From positions 62,001-126,000 of the forward strand of contig DASTBV010000155.1 in the NCBI GenBank assembly GCA_035711805.1: a DNA stretch of 64,000 nt. Reading direction: 5' to 3'. Positions 24,609-33,789 of this stretch are shown here, piece by piece (the first letter of the stretch is position 1; every line of letters starts with the position of its first letter). The position numbers and the translations under genes were made by a program. The stretch comes from Gp6-AA40 sp035711805 (GTDB taxonomy: Bacteria > Acidobacteriota > Vicinamibacteria > Vicinamibacterales > UBA2999). The notes under the pieces were generated by a model, which ran no database searches, had not been told where the DNA came from, and worked only from the letters and a program-made list of their open reading frames with translations.

Positions 24609-25514
24609 ATGGCGTGGTTCAAGAAGGCGCGCAAGCCCATTGCATCCTCCACCGCCGAAAAGCCAAGCCGGGTTCCAGAAGGTCTCTGGATCAAGTGCCC
24701 TGGCTGCGCACAGCTCATCTACAAGAAGGACCTGGAAGAGAGCCTCAACGTCTGCCCGAAATGCGCGCATCATTTCCGCATCAACGCGACCGAGCGGCTC
24801 CGCGCCCTGTTTGACGGCGGTCGCTACACCGAACATTTTCCGAACCTGATTTCAGTTGATCCGCTCCGCTTCACCGACACCAAGCCGTACCGGCAGCGGC
24901 TGCAGAACACCATTTCCGCCACCGGCCTGAACGACGCGATCATCGTCGCCACGGGTCGGCTCGACAGCCTCGACGTCGTCGTGGCCGCGATGGAGTACTC
25001 CTTCATCGGCGGCAGCATGGGGGTGGTCGTCGGCGAAAAGATCGCCAGGGCCGTCGAGATGGGGCTCGAGCAGCGGCAGCCGGTCATCGTCATCTCGTGT
25101 TCGGGCGGCGCCCGCATGATGGAGGGAGCGCTGTCGCTGATGCAGATGGCCAAGGTCTCGGCGGCGCTGGCACGGCTCGACCGGGCGCGGCTGCCGTTCA
25201 TTTCAGTCCTGACCGATCCCACGACCGGCGGCGTGACGGCGAGCTTTGCGATGCTCGGCGATTTGAACATCGCCGAGCCGAAGGCGCTGATTGGGTTCGC
25301 GGGGCCGCGCGTGATCGAGCAGACGATCCGGCAGAAGCTGCCGGATGGGTTCCAGCGCAGCGAGTTCCTGGTGGAGCACGGCATGCTCGACCTGGTCGTC
25401 GATCGCCGCGAGATGAAGGCGACGCTTTCGCGCGCGCTGCGCTTCATGCGCGCGGAGCCGGCTGCAGTGGAGCGCGTTCCGGTGGGTGTCGGAATACTCT
25501 CGCGGGAGTCCTGA
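24609..25514 (+). CDS. accD: acetyl-CoA carboxylase carboxyltransferase subunit beta
   Basis: Transfers the carboxyl group from carboxybiotin to acetyl-CoA, making malonyl-CoA for fatty-acid synthesis. 301 residues. The N-terminal zinc ribbon has C30/C33 and C49/C52 (CPGCAQ...CPKCAHH). The crotonase-like core carries SFIGGSMGVVVGEKIARAVE, SCSGGARMMEGALSLMQM and LTDPTTGGVTASFAMLGDL. folC starts inside the last codons of accD (29-bp overlap if its GTG is used), the common accD-folC pairing. Confidence 0.97.
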   Translation: MAWFKKARKPIASSTAEKPSRVPEGLWIKCPGCAQLIYKKDLEESLNVCPKCAHHFRINATERLRALFDGGRYTEHFPNLISVDPLRFTDTKPYRQRLQNTISATGLNDAIIVATGRLDSLDVVVAAMEYSFIGGSMGVVVGEKIARAVEMGLEQRQPVIVISCSGGARMMEGALSLMQMAKVSAALARLDRARLPFISVLTDPTTGGVTASFAMLGDLNIAEPKALIGFAGPRVIEQTIRQKLPDGFQRSEFLVEHGMLDLVVDRREMKATLSRALRFMRAEPAAVERVPVGVGILSRES

Positions 25515-26835
25515 CCCCGGCCACCCCTTGTCATTAGAACGTCTGTTCGCGCTCGAGAACTTCGGGATCAAGCTGGGTCTGCAGAACATGCAGACCCTGT
25601 GCGACGCGCTCGGCCACCCGGAACGGAGCTTTGCCTCGCTGCACGTTGCCGGCACGAACGGCAAAGGGTCGGTCACCGCATTCGCCCATCGTGCCCTGCT
25701 TTTGCAGGGCCTGCGGGCGGCGCGCTACGCCTCGCCGCACCTCGTCGATTTGTCGGAGCGGTTCGTCATCGGTGCGTCACCGGTCGATCAGCGCACCCTT
25801 CAGCAAACCGCCGACGACGTGCTCGCGTGCGTCGATCGTCTGCAGTCCGACGGCACCCTGACCGTCACGCCGACCTTCTTCGAGGTGACCACAGCCATGG
25901 CCTTCGAGATGTTCCGGCGCGCCGGCGTCGAGGCGGCGGTGATCGAGGTCGGGCTCGGCGGCCGGTTCGACGCAACGAACGTCATAACGCCAGCCGTGGC
26001 CGCCATCACCACCATCGGGATGGATCATCAGCAGCACCTGGGATCCACCATCGCCGCCATTGCACGCGAAAAGGCGGGCATCATCAAGAAGGGAGTGCCG
26101 GTCGTCATCGGGGATCTGCCGCAGGACGCAGTCGACGTCGTTCGAGCGGTCGCCGAAACGCACGGCTCGGAAGTCATTCCCGCACACGCGGGTGCGGACG
26201 TCGGCGTCACTCTGGAAGACGGGCGGGCGCGGCTGACGCTGGAGACACCGGAGGACCGTTACGGTCCGCTCACGCTGTCGCTCCGTGGATCGCATCAGGT
26301 CGGCAACGCGCTCGTGGCCACCAGGCTCCTTGAAATAGCTCGCGGGCACGGCATGATCGTGTCGCGCGACGCGATCGCGCAGGCGTTGACGACGACGGAG
26401 TGGCCGGCGCGCCTGGAGCTGCTGACGGTCGACAAGGGACGCCGCGTATTGATCGACGCGGCACACAACCCGGATGGCGCCGAAGCGCTGGCGGCCTATC
26501 TGCGCCAGCAGCATCCGGAGAAGCCGCCGCTCGTCATCAGCGTGATGCGCGACAAGGACATCGGTGAAATCCTCGAGACGCTCGTGCCGGTCGTGTCGCA
26601 GGTGATCGCCACCCGCGCTCCTTCACCACGCGCGATCCCCGAAGCGGAGCTCGCGCGAAGAGTCGCTGACGTCCAGATCCGGTTGGGCCGCAGCCCGGCG
26701 GTCTCGACCATCGCCGATCCAGCCGCAGCGGTCGCCGCGGCGCTCGAGCACGCGAGCCTCGTGTGCGTGGCCGGATCGATCTTCCTTGCCGGCGCCGTTC
26801 GCGATTCCCTGCATGCGCGGGCGATTCTGCGCTGA
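25486..26835 (+). CDS. folC: dihydrofolate/folylpolyglutamate synthase
   Basis: A Mur-ligase-family enzyme that adds glutamate to dihydropteroate or folates. 449 residues. P-loop HVAGTNGKGSVTAF (about 53-66); SPHLVDLSERFVI; FFEVTTAMAFEMF; the VIEVGLGGRFDATNVI motif; LIDAAHNPDGAEAL in the C-terminal domain. The GTG at 25486 overlaps accD; a TTG at 25528, right before LERLFALENFGIKLG, is an equally plausible start. The next gene begins 13 bp after the stop. Confidence 0.94.
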   Translation: MSEYSRGSPDPGHPLSLERLFALENFGIKLGLQNMQTLCDALGHPERSFASLHVAGTNGKGSVTAFAHRALLLQGLRAARYASPHLVDLSERFVIGASPVDQRTLQQTADDVLACVDRLQSDGTLTVTPTFFEVTTAMAFEMFRRAGVEAAVIEVGLGGRFDATNVITPAVAAITTIGMDHQQHLGSTIAAIAREKAGIIKKGVPVVIGDLPQDAVDVVRAVAETHGSEVIPAHAGADVGVTLEDGRARLTLETPEDRYGPLTLSLRGSHQVGNALVATRLLEIARGHGMIVSRDAIAQALTTTEWPARLELLTVDKGRRVLIDAAHNPDGAEALAAYLRQQHPEKPPLVISVMRDKDIGEILETLVPVVSQVIATRAPSPRAIPEAELARRVADVQIRLGRSPAVSTIADPAAAVAAALEHASLVCVAGSIFLAGAVRDSLHARAILR

Positions 26836-26848
26836 TGCGGACGACACG

Positions 26849-29161
26849 ATGGTGCGCGTGATCGTTTTTCTGTGGTTCGTTGGTGCATCCGCGGTGTCTC
26901 CGGCGTTCGCCGGGCAGGCCGGCGCGCAGGGCGCGCCAGCGAATCAACCGGCCCCGGCTCCCGCGCCGCAGTCCGACCTGTTCGAGCTACTCGAAACTTT
27001 TCAGGGCGCGATCGAAATCGAGGGCGATCTGTGGCGCCTCAGAGAACGCGTGAACTTCCCGATCCCGCGTCATATGGGCTTCCGGATCTTTGCCGATCGG
27101 ATCGAGATCAACCTCAAGACGGAACACATGATGGCGACCGGCAACGTGACATTCGAGGGACCAACCAGCCGGATCAGCGCGGAGCAGATCGAATTCAACA
27201 TCAAAGACGGCACGGCGACGTTCATGAACGCGATCGGCACGCTGACCATTCCCGACGCCGATAAGGCCGTCTTTGGCAATCAGGATCCCGACGTGTACTT
27301 CTGGGGAGACCTCATTGAAAAGGTCGGTCCGAAGAAGTACGTGATTTCGAACGGGCGCTTCACGACCTGCGTGCAGCCGACGCCGCGTTGGGCCATGGGG
27401 AGCAACAAGATCACCATCGACCTCGACGACCACGTGCTGGCGCACCACACGGTGTTCCGCGTCAAGGGCGTCCCGATGATGTATCTGCCGGTGATGTATT
27501 ACCCGTTGCACGACGACGAGCGCTCAACCGGTTTCCTGATGCCCAGCTTCGGAACGTCCACGTTCCGCGGGACGGCCTTGAGCAACGGCTTCTTCTGGGC
27601 AATGGGACGAAGCCAGGACGCCACGTTGTTCCACGATTGGTTCACGCGCACGGGTCAGGGTGCCGGTCTCGAGTATCGCTATCTCAGCGGCGTCGGGTCG
27701 AGCGGACTGTTTCGGTTCTACCGGCTCAGCCAGCGCGAAACCGTGTTCGACGAGGACGATTCGACCGCAACGCTGCCGGCGCAAACGAGCTATCAAGTGG
27801 ACGCGGCGGTGAATCAAAGCCTGGGCCGCCGCCTGCGTGCACAGGGCAATGTGGAGTACTTCAGCGACGTATCGACGCAGCAGCTGTATCACCAGAATAC
27901 CTATCAGCGGTCGATGAGCCGCCGGCTGGTGTCGGGCGGAATCACGGGCGTCTATGGGCCGGCGACGATCGGGGGCTACTACTCCCGCTCGGAGCAGTTC
28001 ACCGACACGCGCAGTTCGACGGTGTACGGTTCCACCCCGCGGGCGACGGCGAACATCGCGCCATCGAAGCTCTTCGGCTCGCCGGTCTACGCGTCACTGA
28101 GCACCGAATACGTGTTTCAACCGAACCGCCGGCTCGAGGACGGCATCGTGATCGCGGACGAGAGCCTGGCGCGCTTCGATGTGGCACCGACGCTTCGCGT
28201 TCCGCTGTCGAGGCTGACCTATCTGTCGGTCACCGCAAATGCGGCGTACCGCAGCACCTACTTCTCGCGCAGCGTCGATGCATCGGGCGCGTTCGTCGAC
28301 GAGGGCGTCAGCCGCCAGTACCTGTCGCTGCAGACAAACGTCATCGGGCCCGTGCTGTCGAAGATCTGGGATACGCCCGACAGCGGATATTCCGATCGCA
28401 TGAAGCACGTCATCGAGCCGGCCTTCAACGTCGAATACATCACCGAGATGGCCAACGAGGCGCGTGTCCCGCTGAGCGACTCCACCGTGGTTGCCGTTGG
28501 GGGCGCCGCGAAGGTCACCTACGGATTGACGAATCGTCTGATCGCCCGGACTCGGGGAGCCGGCGAAGGGCGCGGCTCCACCCGCGAGTTCCTCACCGTC
28601 GGCGTGCAGCAGTCGTATTACACGAATCCGGAAACGAGCCTCTTCGACACTCAGTACGTGAGCTATTCCGGGCGGTTGAAGCCCGTCGATCTGTCGCCGA
28701 TCGCCCTGACGGCGCGCCTCTCACCGACGCCGGGGCTCGACGCCAACGCGCGCCTCGAATACGACGTCACCGGCAACGGAATGCAGATTCTGACAGCCGG
28801 CGGAACTCTGACGACAGGAGCGAGCTCGTCAAACGTAGGCTTCAGCCGTCAGCGCTTTACGCCCGAATCGGACGCGAGCAGCTATCTCACCGCGTCCTCC
28901 TCGTGGCGATTTGCGGAGGGACGAACCACCGCCTTCTACGCACTGAACTGGGACATCGACGCGAAGTACATCTACAGCCAGAGCCTCGGCGGCACCTACA
29001 TGGCGCAATGCTGCGGCGTGCGCGCTGACTTCCAGGTCGTCAACTTCCTCCCATCCGTCAGCTCGCCGATCCCGAGCGATCGACGGTTGAACTTCGCCTT
29101 CGTGCTGGCGGGCCTTGGAACCTTTTCCAACTTCTTCGGCCTGTTTGGCGGTCAGCCATAA
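26849..29161 (+). CDS. lptD: LPS-assembly protein LptD-like
   Basis: Outer-membrane beta-barrel that inserts lipopolysaccharide into the outer leaflet. 770 residues. A signal peptide (VIFLWFVGASAVSPAFAG) is followed by a Pro/Gln linker and an OstA/LptA-like jellyroll (about 55-130, with HMMATGNVTFEGPTSRISAE). The LptD barrel follows, including a Cys (FTTCVQPTPRWAM), GVPMMYLPVMYYPLHDDERS and FLMPSFGTSTFRGTALSNGF. An alternating aromatic pattern runs to the C-terminus. The ATG at 26849 gives the clean signal peptide. Only one Cys of the classical disulphide region is obvious here; CCG appears near the end. Confidence 0.88.
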   Translation: MVRVIVFLWFVGASAVSPAFAGQAGAQGAPANQPAPAPAPQSDLFELLETFQGAIEIEGDLWRLRERVNFPIPRHMGFRIFADRIEINLKTEHMMATGNVTFEGPTSRISAEQIEFNIKDGTATFMNAIGTLTIPDADKAVFGNQDPDVYFWGDLIEKVGPKKYVISNGRFTTCVQPTPRWAMGSNKITIDLDDHVLAHHTVFRVKGVPMMYLPVMYYPLHDDERSTGFLMPSFGTSTFRGTALSNGFFWAMGRSQDATLFHDWFTRTGQGAGLEYRYLSGVGSSGLFRFYRLSQRETVFDEDDSTATLPAQTSYQVDAAVNQSLGRRLRAQGNVEYFSDVSTQQLYHQNTYQRSMSRRLVSGGITGVYGPATIGGYYSRSEQFTDTRSSTVYGSTPRATANIAPSKLFGSPVYASLSTEYVFQPNRRLEDGIVIADESLARFDVAPTLRVPLSRLTYLSVTANAAYRSTYFSRSVDASGAFVDEGVSRQYLSLQTNVIGPVLSKIWDTPDSGYSDRMKHVIEPAFNVEYITEMANEARVPLSDSTVVAVGGAAKVTYGLTNRLIARTRGAGEGRGSTREFLTVGVQQSYYTNPETSLFDTQYVSYSGRLKPVDLSPIALTARLSPTPGLDANARLEYDVTGNGMQILTAGGTLTTGASSSNVGFSRQRFTPESDASSYLTASSSWRFAEGRTTAFYALNWDIDAKYIYSQSLGGTYMAQCCGVRADFQVVNFLPSVSSPIPSDRRLNFAFVLAGLGTFSNFFGLFGGQP

Positions 29162-29164
29162 CGC

Positions 29165-30103
29165 GTGAGCGGCACGGTCGTCCTCGTCACCGGTGCAGCC
29201 GGATTCGCCGGCGGTCACCTTCTCGAGCAGCTCGCCGGCTCGACCGACCTCGTCGGCTGGTCGCGATCCGATCCGCCATCGCATCTCGCACCGCTTGCCC
29301 GGTGGCAGCGCGTCGACATTCTCGACGGCGGGAAGGTCTACGACGCGCTGCTGGCCCTGCGGCCGCACGCGATATTCCATCTCGCCGGCCAGGCGCACGT
29401 CGGGGAATCGTGGAACGACACCGCCGGTCCCCTCGCGGCGAACGTTCTCGGAACACACCGCATCCTCGACGCGGTCGATCGACTCGGCTACCAGTGCCGG
29501 ATCCTGGTCACCGGCTCAGCGCAGGTGTACGCCTCATCAACCGAACCAATCAGTGAAGACGGTGCCGTTGCGCCATCGAGCCCGTATGCGCTCAGCAAGC
29601 TGGCTCAGGAACAGCTCGCGCTGCGGGCCGGCACGGGGCAAATGGAGGTCATCGTCACCCGTCCGTTCAATCACACCGGTCCGCGCCAGAAGCCATCCTT
29701 TCTGGCGCCAGCTGTAGCGCGCCAGGTTGCGCAGATCGAACGCGGCGAGCTCGATCCGGTTATCAAGGTCGGCAATCTGGATCCGATCCGCGACGTCTTC
29801 GATGTACGCGATGTGGTGCGGGCATACGCCGCGCTCATGAAGCACGGCGTGCCCGGAACCGTCTACAACATCGCGTCTGGTGTCCCGCGGCCCGTCCGCA
29901 CGATCGTCGAAGCGCTCGCCGCTCGCGCCCGCGTACCGATTCGCATCGAACAGGATCCGTCACGGTTCCGGCCGAACGACGTCCCGGTTCTGGTTGGAAA
30001 CGCCAGCCGGCTGGAGCACGCGACGGGCTGGCGGCCGGAGATTCCGTTCGAGCGGATGATCGACGATCTGCTGGATTTCTGGCGCAAAACGCGGTCGGCT
30101 TGA
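29165..30103 (+). CDS. NAD-dependent epimerase/dehydratase (GDP-6-deoxymannose reductase-like)
   Basis: An extended SDR of 312 residues. The Rossmann motif TGAAGFAG is at 9-16, and the catalytic triad fits S118 (VTGSAQVY), Y141 and K145 (SPYALSKLAQE). TRPFNHTGPRQKPSFLAPAV and DPIRDVFDVRDVVRAY are typical of GDP-4-keto-6-deoxy-mannose reductases (RMD) and GDP-mannose 4,6-dehydratase relatives, so a role in deoxysugar synthesis for LPS O-chains is likely. GTG start three bp after lptD, suggesting an envelope-glycan transcription unit. Confidence 0.87.
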   Translation: MSGTVVLVTGAAGFAGGHLLEQLAGSTDLVGWSRSDPPSHLAPLARWQRVDILDGGKVYDALLALRPHAIFHLAGQAHVGESWNDTAGPLAANVLGTHRILDAVDRLGYQCRILVTGSAQVYASSTEPISEDGAVAPSSPYALSKLAQEQLALRAGTGQMEVIVTRPFNHTGPRQKPSFLAPAVARQVAQIERGELDPVIKVGNLDPIRDVFDVRDVVRAYAALMKHGVPGTVYNIASGVPRPVRTIVEALAARARVPIRIEQDPSRFRPNDVPVLVGNASRLEHATGWRPEIPFERMIDDLLDFWRKTRSA

Positions 30104-30129
30104 AGGCGAACATAAGACGAAACTAGACT
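30100..30129 (+). promoter_or_regulatory. promoter of radical SAM gene, probably leaderless
   Basis: TTGAAG (30100-30105), 18-bp spacer, TAGACT (30124-30129). The ATG at 30135 follows after five bases, with no ribosome site between, so the mRNA probably starts at the initiation codon. Confidence 0.55.
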
Positions 30130-30134
30130 GGGAC

Positions 30135-31190
30135 ATGGAAAGCCGTCCCCGTTCGCGCGCCGGCAACGTCGCGCCGCTGCTGTTCGACTTGGGCACGCCG
30201 AAACCGACCACACGCGACATTGCCGATCTGATACGCGTCGGGGGTGGCGCCGCTGCCCTGACCGAAGCCGTCCGGCGCGCCGACGCCGCGCGGTATCAGG
30301 AGATCCGCTGCCGGTCGGCGCTGAATCCCGTGAAGGGAATGCCGTTCGAGTGGACGTTGAATCCCTATCGCGGGTGCACCCACGGCTGTCATTACTGCTA
30401 CGCGCGCCGCTACCACACGCAGTTCGAGCTCGGCGCGGACGACGAATTCGCGTCGGTCATTTTCGTGAAGACGAACTTCGTGGACGTCCTTCGCCGCGAG
30501 CTGCAGAAGCCATCATGGCAGGGCGATTACGTTGCGGTAGGAACGGCGACCGACTGCTATCAACCGATCGAGGGTCATTACAAGCTCACGCGCGGCGCGC
30601 TCGCCGCGCTGTGCGAGCGGCGAAACCCGGCCGGCGTGGTGACCAAGGGGCCGATGGTGGTGCGCGACAAGGACATCCTGGCGGATCTCTCCGCCCGCGC
30701 CGGCTGCAGCGTCTACATCAGCGTGCCGTGCGTGGACGAGGATGTCTGGCGGCAGCTCGAGCCGGGCACGGCGCCGCCGCTGCAGCGTCTGCGGGCGGTC
30801 AGGGAGCTGGTCGATGCCGGCGTCCGCACGGGCGTCCTGATGAACCCGATCGTCCCCGGTATCTCGTCGCGCACGGCGCTGATGGAGCAGACGATGAAGG
30901 CGATCGCGGACCACGGCGCGCGATTCGTCGGCTGCAACGTGATGTTTCTGGAGGGCGGGACGCGCGATCATTTCATGCGCTGGCTCGACGCCGAGCGCCC
31001 GCAGCTCGTCGGCGGATATCGGAACCTCTATGCACGGAAGTACGCGTCCGCCTCATACCGCAAGGACGTTCATGCCGTATTCAATGCGCTGCGGGACAAA
31101 TACGGGCTGAATCGCCGTGACGACCGCCACCGGCCCGAGGACGAGCCGGTGAAGGTCGCGGAACAGCAGATGCTGCGGTGGCGAGACTAA
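30135..31190 (+). CDS. radical SAM protein, Rv2578c-like
   Basis: 351 residues. The cluster motif CTHGCHYC (C81, C85, C88) is the CxxxCxxC that binds the 4Fe-4S cluster and SAM, within the family segment TLNPYRGCTHGCHYCYARRY. The rest (FVKTNFVDVLRREL, VAVGTATDCYQPIE, VTKGPMVVRDKDIL, NPIVPGI) matches the SplB-related Rv2578c group, whose substrate is not established. N-terminal PVKGMPFEWTLNPYRGC is characteristic. The stop codon runs into a 7-bp repeat array before convergent clpA. Confidence 0.9.
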   Translation: MESRPRSRAGNVAPLLFDLGTPKPTTRDIADLIRVGGGAAALTEAVRRADAARYQEIRCRSALNPVKGMPFEWTLNPYRGCTHGCHYCYARRYHTQFELGADDEFASVIFVKTNFVDVLRRELQKPSWQGDYVAVGTATDCYQPIEGHYKLTRGALAALCERRNPAGVVTKGPMVVRDKDILADLSARAGCSVYISVPCVDEDVWRQLEPGTAPPLQRLRAVRELVDAGVRTGVLMNPIVPGISSRTALMEQTMKAIADHGARFVGCNVMFLEGGTRDHFMRWLDAERPQLVGGYRNLYARKYASASYRKDVHAVFNALRDKYGLNRRDDRHRPEDEPVKVAEQQMLRWRD

Positions 31191-31287
31191 TTCAGAATTC
31201 AGAATTCAGAATTCAGAATGCAGAATGCAGAATGCAGGCAGAACTCAGGTCGTGCCTGAATTCAGAATTCTGCATTCTGCATTGCCA
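31189..31287. repeat. heptamer array with inverted right arm
   Basis: Four AATTCAG and three AATGCAG units run from the TAA stop of the radical SAM gene (31189-31237). After a short spacer the complementary order CTGAATT, CAGAATT, CTGCATT, CTGCATT (31256-31283) follows. The two halves can fold into a long hairpin between the convergent radical SAM and clpA genes. Confidence 0.8.
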
Positions 31288-31295
31288 GGATCCAG

Positions 31296-33593
31296 CTAGA
31301 CCGCCATCGCGTCCGGGTCTGCCGAAGCCACCAGACGCGGGCTGGCAGCCTCCACCACGACCTGACCGTCGCGGACGGTCGCACGGAAGGCGGTCGCTTC
31401 CTTCCAGTGCTGGCTGAGCGGCAGCTTGATCCGATCGTCGATCACCCGCTTCAGGAAACGGGCGCCGTACGCCAGGCTGTAACCGTCGGTCACGATCTTC
31501 TCGAGCGCGTCGGGCTCGATGGTGATCGTCTTGTTCCAGCGCTTCAACGTGCCGGTCACCTCGTCGATGTACTTGATCGCGATCTGCCGCACCTCGTCCT
31601 TCGTCAGCGGCTCGAACACGACGACCTGGTCGATGCGGTTGCGGAACTCCGGCGGGAAGCGCCGCTCGAGATCCCGGTTGATCTCCGACTGCACTTCCTC
31701 CATTCGCATCTGGCCCGATCGGAACCCCATCGGGCTCTGCAGCTTCCGGAAGTGCTCCGATCCGGCGTTCGACGTCATGATCACGATGGCGTCCGACAGG
31801 TAGACCCGCTTGCCGCGTCCATCCGTCAACCAGCCTTCGTCGAACGCCTGCAGGAACAGATTGAGGAGGCTCGGACTCGCCTTCTCGACCTCGTCGAGCA
31901 GGACTACCGAACACGGATTGTCCTTGAGCTGATTGGTCAGGAAGCCGCCGCGCTCGCTGCCGACGATCCCGCGGGGCATGCCGATCAGTTTGTCGACGGA
32001 GACGCCGCCGTCCTGGTACTCGGACATGTCGACGCGGATCATCTTCTTCTCGTCGCCGAACAGGAACTCGGCGATCGCCTTCGCCAGCTCGGTCTTGCCA
32101 ACGCCGGTCGGGCCGAGGAACAGCAGGACGCCATCCGGACGATCGAACCCGTCCTTGAGCGGCCCCTTGTTGAGCACGAGCCGGTGCGCAAGGGCCGACA
32201 CGGCCTTCTTCTGCCCGACGACACGGCGGCCAAGCCGGTGCTCGATGTCCTTGAAGCGCTCGCCGACGTCGCGGAAGACCATGTCGCGCGGGATCTGCGC
32301 CGCGTGCGAGATCACGCCGATGACTTCTTCGGCGCGCACTTCCCACCGGCGATCGATTTCGGCGCGGACGGCCGCGGTGTCGAGCCAGCCGATCACCTTG
32401 TCGGGAAGATGCAGATGCCGCTGGTAGCGCGGCGACATCTCCAGCGCGGTTTCAATGGCTTCGTCGAGAAGACGGACCGAATAATTGCGTTCCAGACGCG
32501 GCCGCAGGTTGTAGAGAATGCGCCGTGTTTCCTCCAGCGACGGCTCGGCCACCTGCACGGTGCGGAATCGCCGCGCCAGGGCCTCGTCCTCCTGGATGTA
32601 TTCCTTGTATTCGCTGAAGGTGGTCGCGCCGATCATCCGCACCTCGCCGCGCGCGAGGACCGACTTGAACACGTTGGCCGCGTCGGACGGTGCGCCGAGC
32701 GCCGAGCCGGCGCCCACCATCGTGTGCGCTTCGTCGACGAACAGAATCAGGTTCGGCCGCTCCTTGATCTCGCGAATGACGTTCTGGATCCGGTCCTCGA
32801 ACATGCCGCGGAGCATGGTGCCGGCAACCATCGTGTTCATCTGCAGGTTGACCACCTGGCAGTCGCGCAGGCGGACCGGCACCGATTCGGGCTCGAACTC
32901 GATCCTTCGGGCCAGACCTTCGACGATGGCCGTCTTGCCGACGCCGGGTTCACCGATCAGCATCACCGAGTTCGATCGCTCCCGGTGGCAGAGGATCTCC
33001 AGAACCTGCTGAATCTCGGGATCGCGGCCATACACCGGCGCGATCTTGTCCTGGCGCGCAAGGAGATTGAGGTTGGTGGCAAAGTGCTTGAGAAAGGGCG
33101 GCAGCTCGAAGCGCTTCCGCAGCCTCTCCTCCCTCACCTCGTTGTCGCGCATCCGGGTCGCAATCCGTGAGACGAGCACTTCCGGCTCGACGCCGTGGCG
33201 CCGGATGATCGAGACCGGCACGCCCTGGCTTTCCTCGAAGATGGCCGAGAACAGGTCGGACGATTCAATCGTCTGCCGGCCGGCACGGCTCGCCTGATGG
33301 AACGCGAGCTTGAAGACGAGCTTCGTCGCCGGAGCAACGCGCAGCTCGCGATCGGCGAACGTCGGCAGCACCTGCAGGTGCTCTTCCAGGCCCTGCAGGA
33401 TCTCGTGCGGGTTCAGCTCGAGATCGCGCATGACCTGTGAGAACGTGTCCCACTCGACTTGCGCGAACGCGAGAAAGATGTGCTCATTGGTGAGGAGCGC
33501 ATGATCCCGCCGCCGCGATTCTTCAATCGCGCGATCGACCACACGCTGGGCGGATTCACCAATCTTGCTTTGTGCGATGTCGAAGTCGTCCAC
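31296..33593 (-). CDS. clpA: ATP-dependent Clp protease ATP-binding subunit (ClpA type)
   Basis: An AAA+ unfoldase of 765 residues. Two Clp N repeats (about 1-150) are followed by AAA-1 (Walker A GEPGVGKTA, Walker B LILFVDEAHT) and AAA-2 (Walker A GPTGVGKTE, Walker B VVLLDEVEKA). There is no ClpB/ClpC coiled-coil middle domain, hence the ClpA assignment. In the loop where ClpP-binding LGF/IGL tripeptides sit, an MGF (SPMGFRSGQ) is present, consistent with a ClpP partner, although no clpP or clpS is nearby. The C-terminal D2-small domain has YGARFLKRVIDDRI. It is divergent from a small secreted-protein gene. Confidence 0.93.
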   Translation of the reverse strand: MDDFDIAQSKIGESAQRVVDRAIEESRRRDHALLTNEHIFLAFAQVEWDTFSQVMRDLELNPHEILQGLEEHLQVLPTFADRELRVAPATKLVFKLAFHQASRAGRQTIESSDLFSAIFEESQGVPVSIIRRHGVEPEVLVSRIATRMRDNEVREERLRKRFELPPFLKHFATNLNLLARQDKIAPVYGRDPEIQQVLEILCHRERSNSVMLIGEPGVGKTAIVEGLARRIEFEPESVPVRLRDCQVVNLQMNTMVAGTMLRGMFEDRIQNVIREIKERPNLILFVDEAHTMVGAGSALGAPSDAANVFKSVLARGEVRMIGATTFSEYKEYIQEDEALARRFRTVQVAEPSLEETRRILYNLRPRLERNYSVRLLDEAIETALEMSPRYQRHLHLPDKVIGWLDTAAVRAEIDRRWEVRAEEVIGVISHAAQIPRDMVFRDVGERFKDIEHRLGRRVVGQKKAVSALAHRLVLNKGPLKDGFDRPDGVLLFLGPTGVGKTELAKAIAEFLFGDEKKMIRVDMSEYQDGGVSVDKLIGMPRGIVGSERGGFLTNQLKDNPCSVVLLDEVEKASPSLLNLFLQAFDEGWLTDGRGKRVYLSDAIVIMTSNAGSEHFRKLQSPMGFRSGQMRMEEVQSEINRDLERRFPPEFRNRIDQVVVFEPLTKDEVRQIAIKYIDEVTGTLKRWNKTITIEPDALEKIVTDGYSLAYGARFLKRVIDDRIKLPLSQHWKEATAFRATVRDGQVVVEAASPRLVASADPDAMAV

Positions 33594-33777
33594 GAGTCGG
33601 TCCTCCTGCCCACGCGGCCGTCAACGACGACCCGTGGTCGCCGATCCCAGTGGCAAGATGCAGGCCATCGAGGATGCCTGCGTTTGCTGGATCAATCGGG
33701 CGGGCAAAAGGAGCGGAGACAACGACTTACGTTCCTGCCGTCTCAACCGAGGACGAACGGCCGTGGGTTACCACTTC

Positions 33778-33783
33778 TATAAT
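33778..33783 (+). promoter_or_regulatory. TATAAT -10 box six bases before the ATG
   Basis: TATAAT (33778-33783) is followed by GCGGTG and then the ATG at 33790, so the transcript probably begins at the start codon. No good -35 is seen; the divergent clpA promoter must lie in the same 190 bp. Confidence 0.55.
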
Positions 33784-33789
33784 GCGGTG

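Noticed and set aside
31189..31287. Possible CRISPR array
   Set aside because: The units are 7 bp in direct tandem without spacers, followed by an inverted half; there are no cas genes. The 9-bp array at 52848 was rejected for the same reason.
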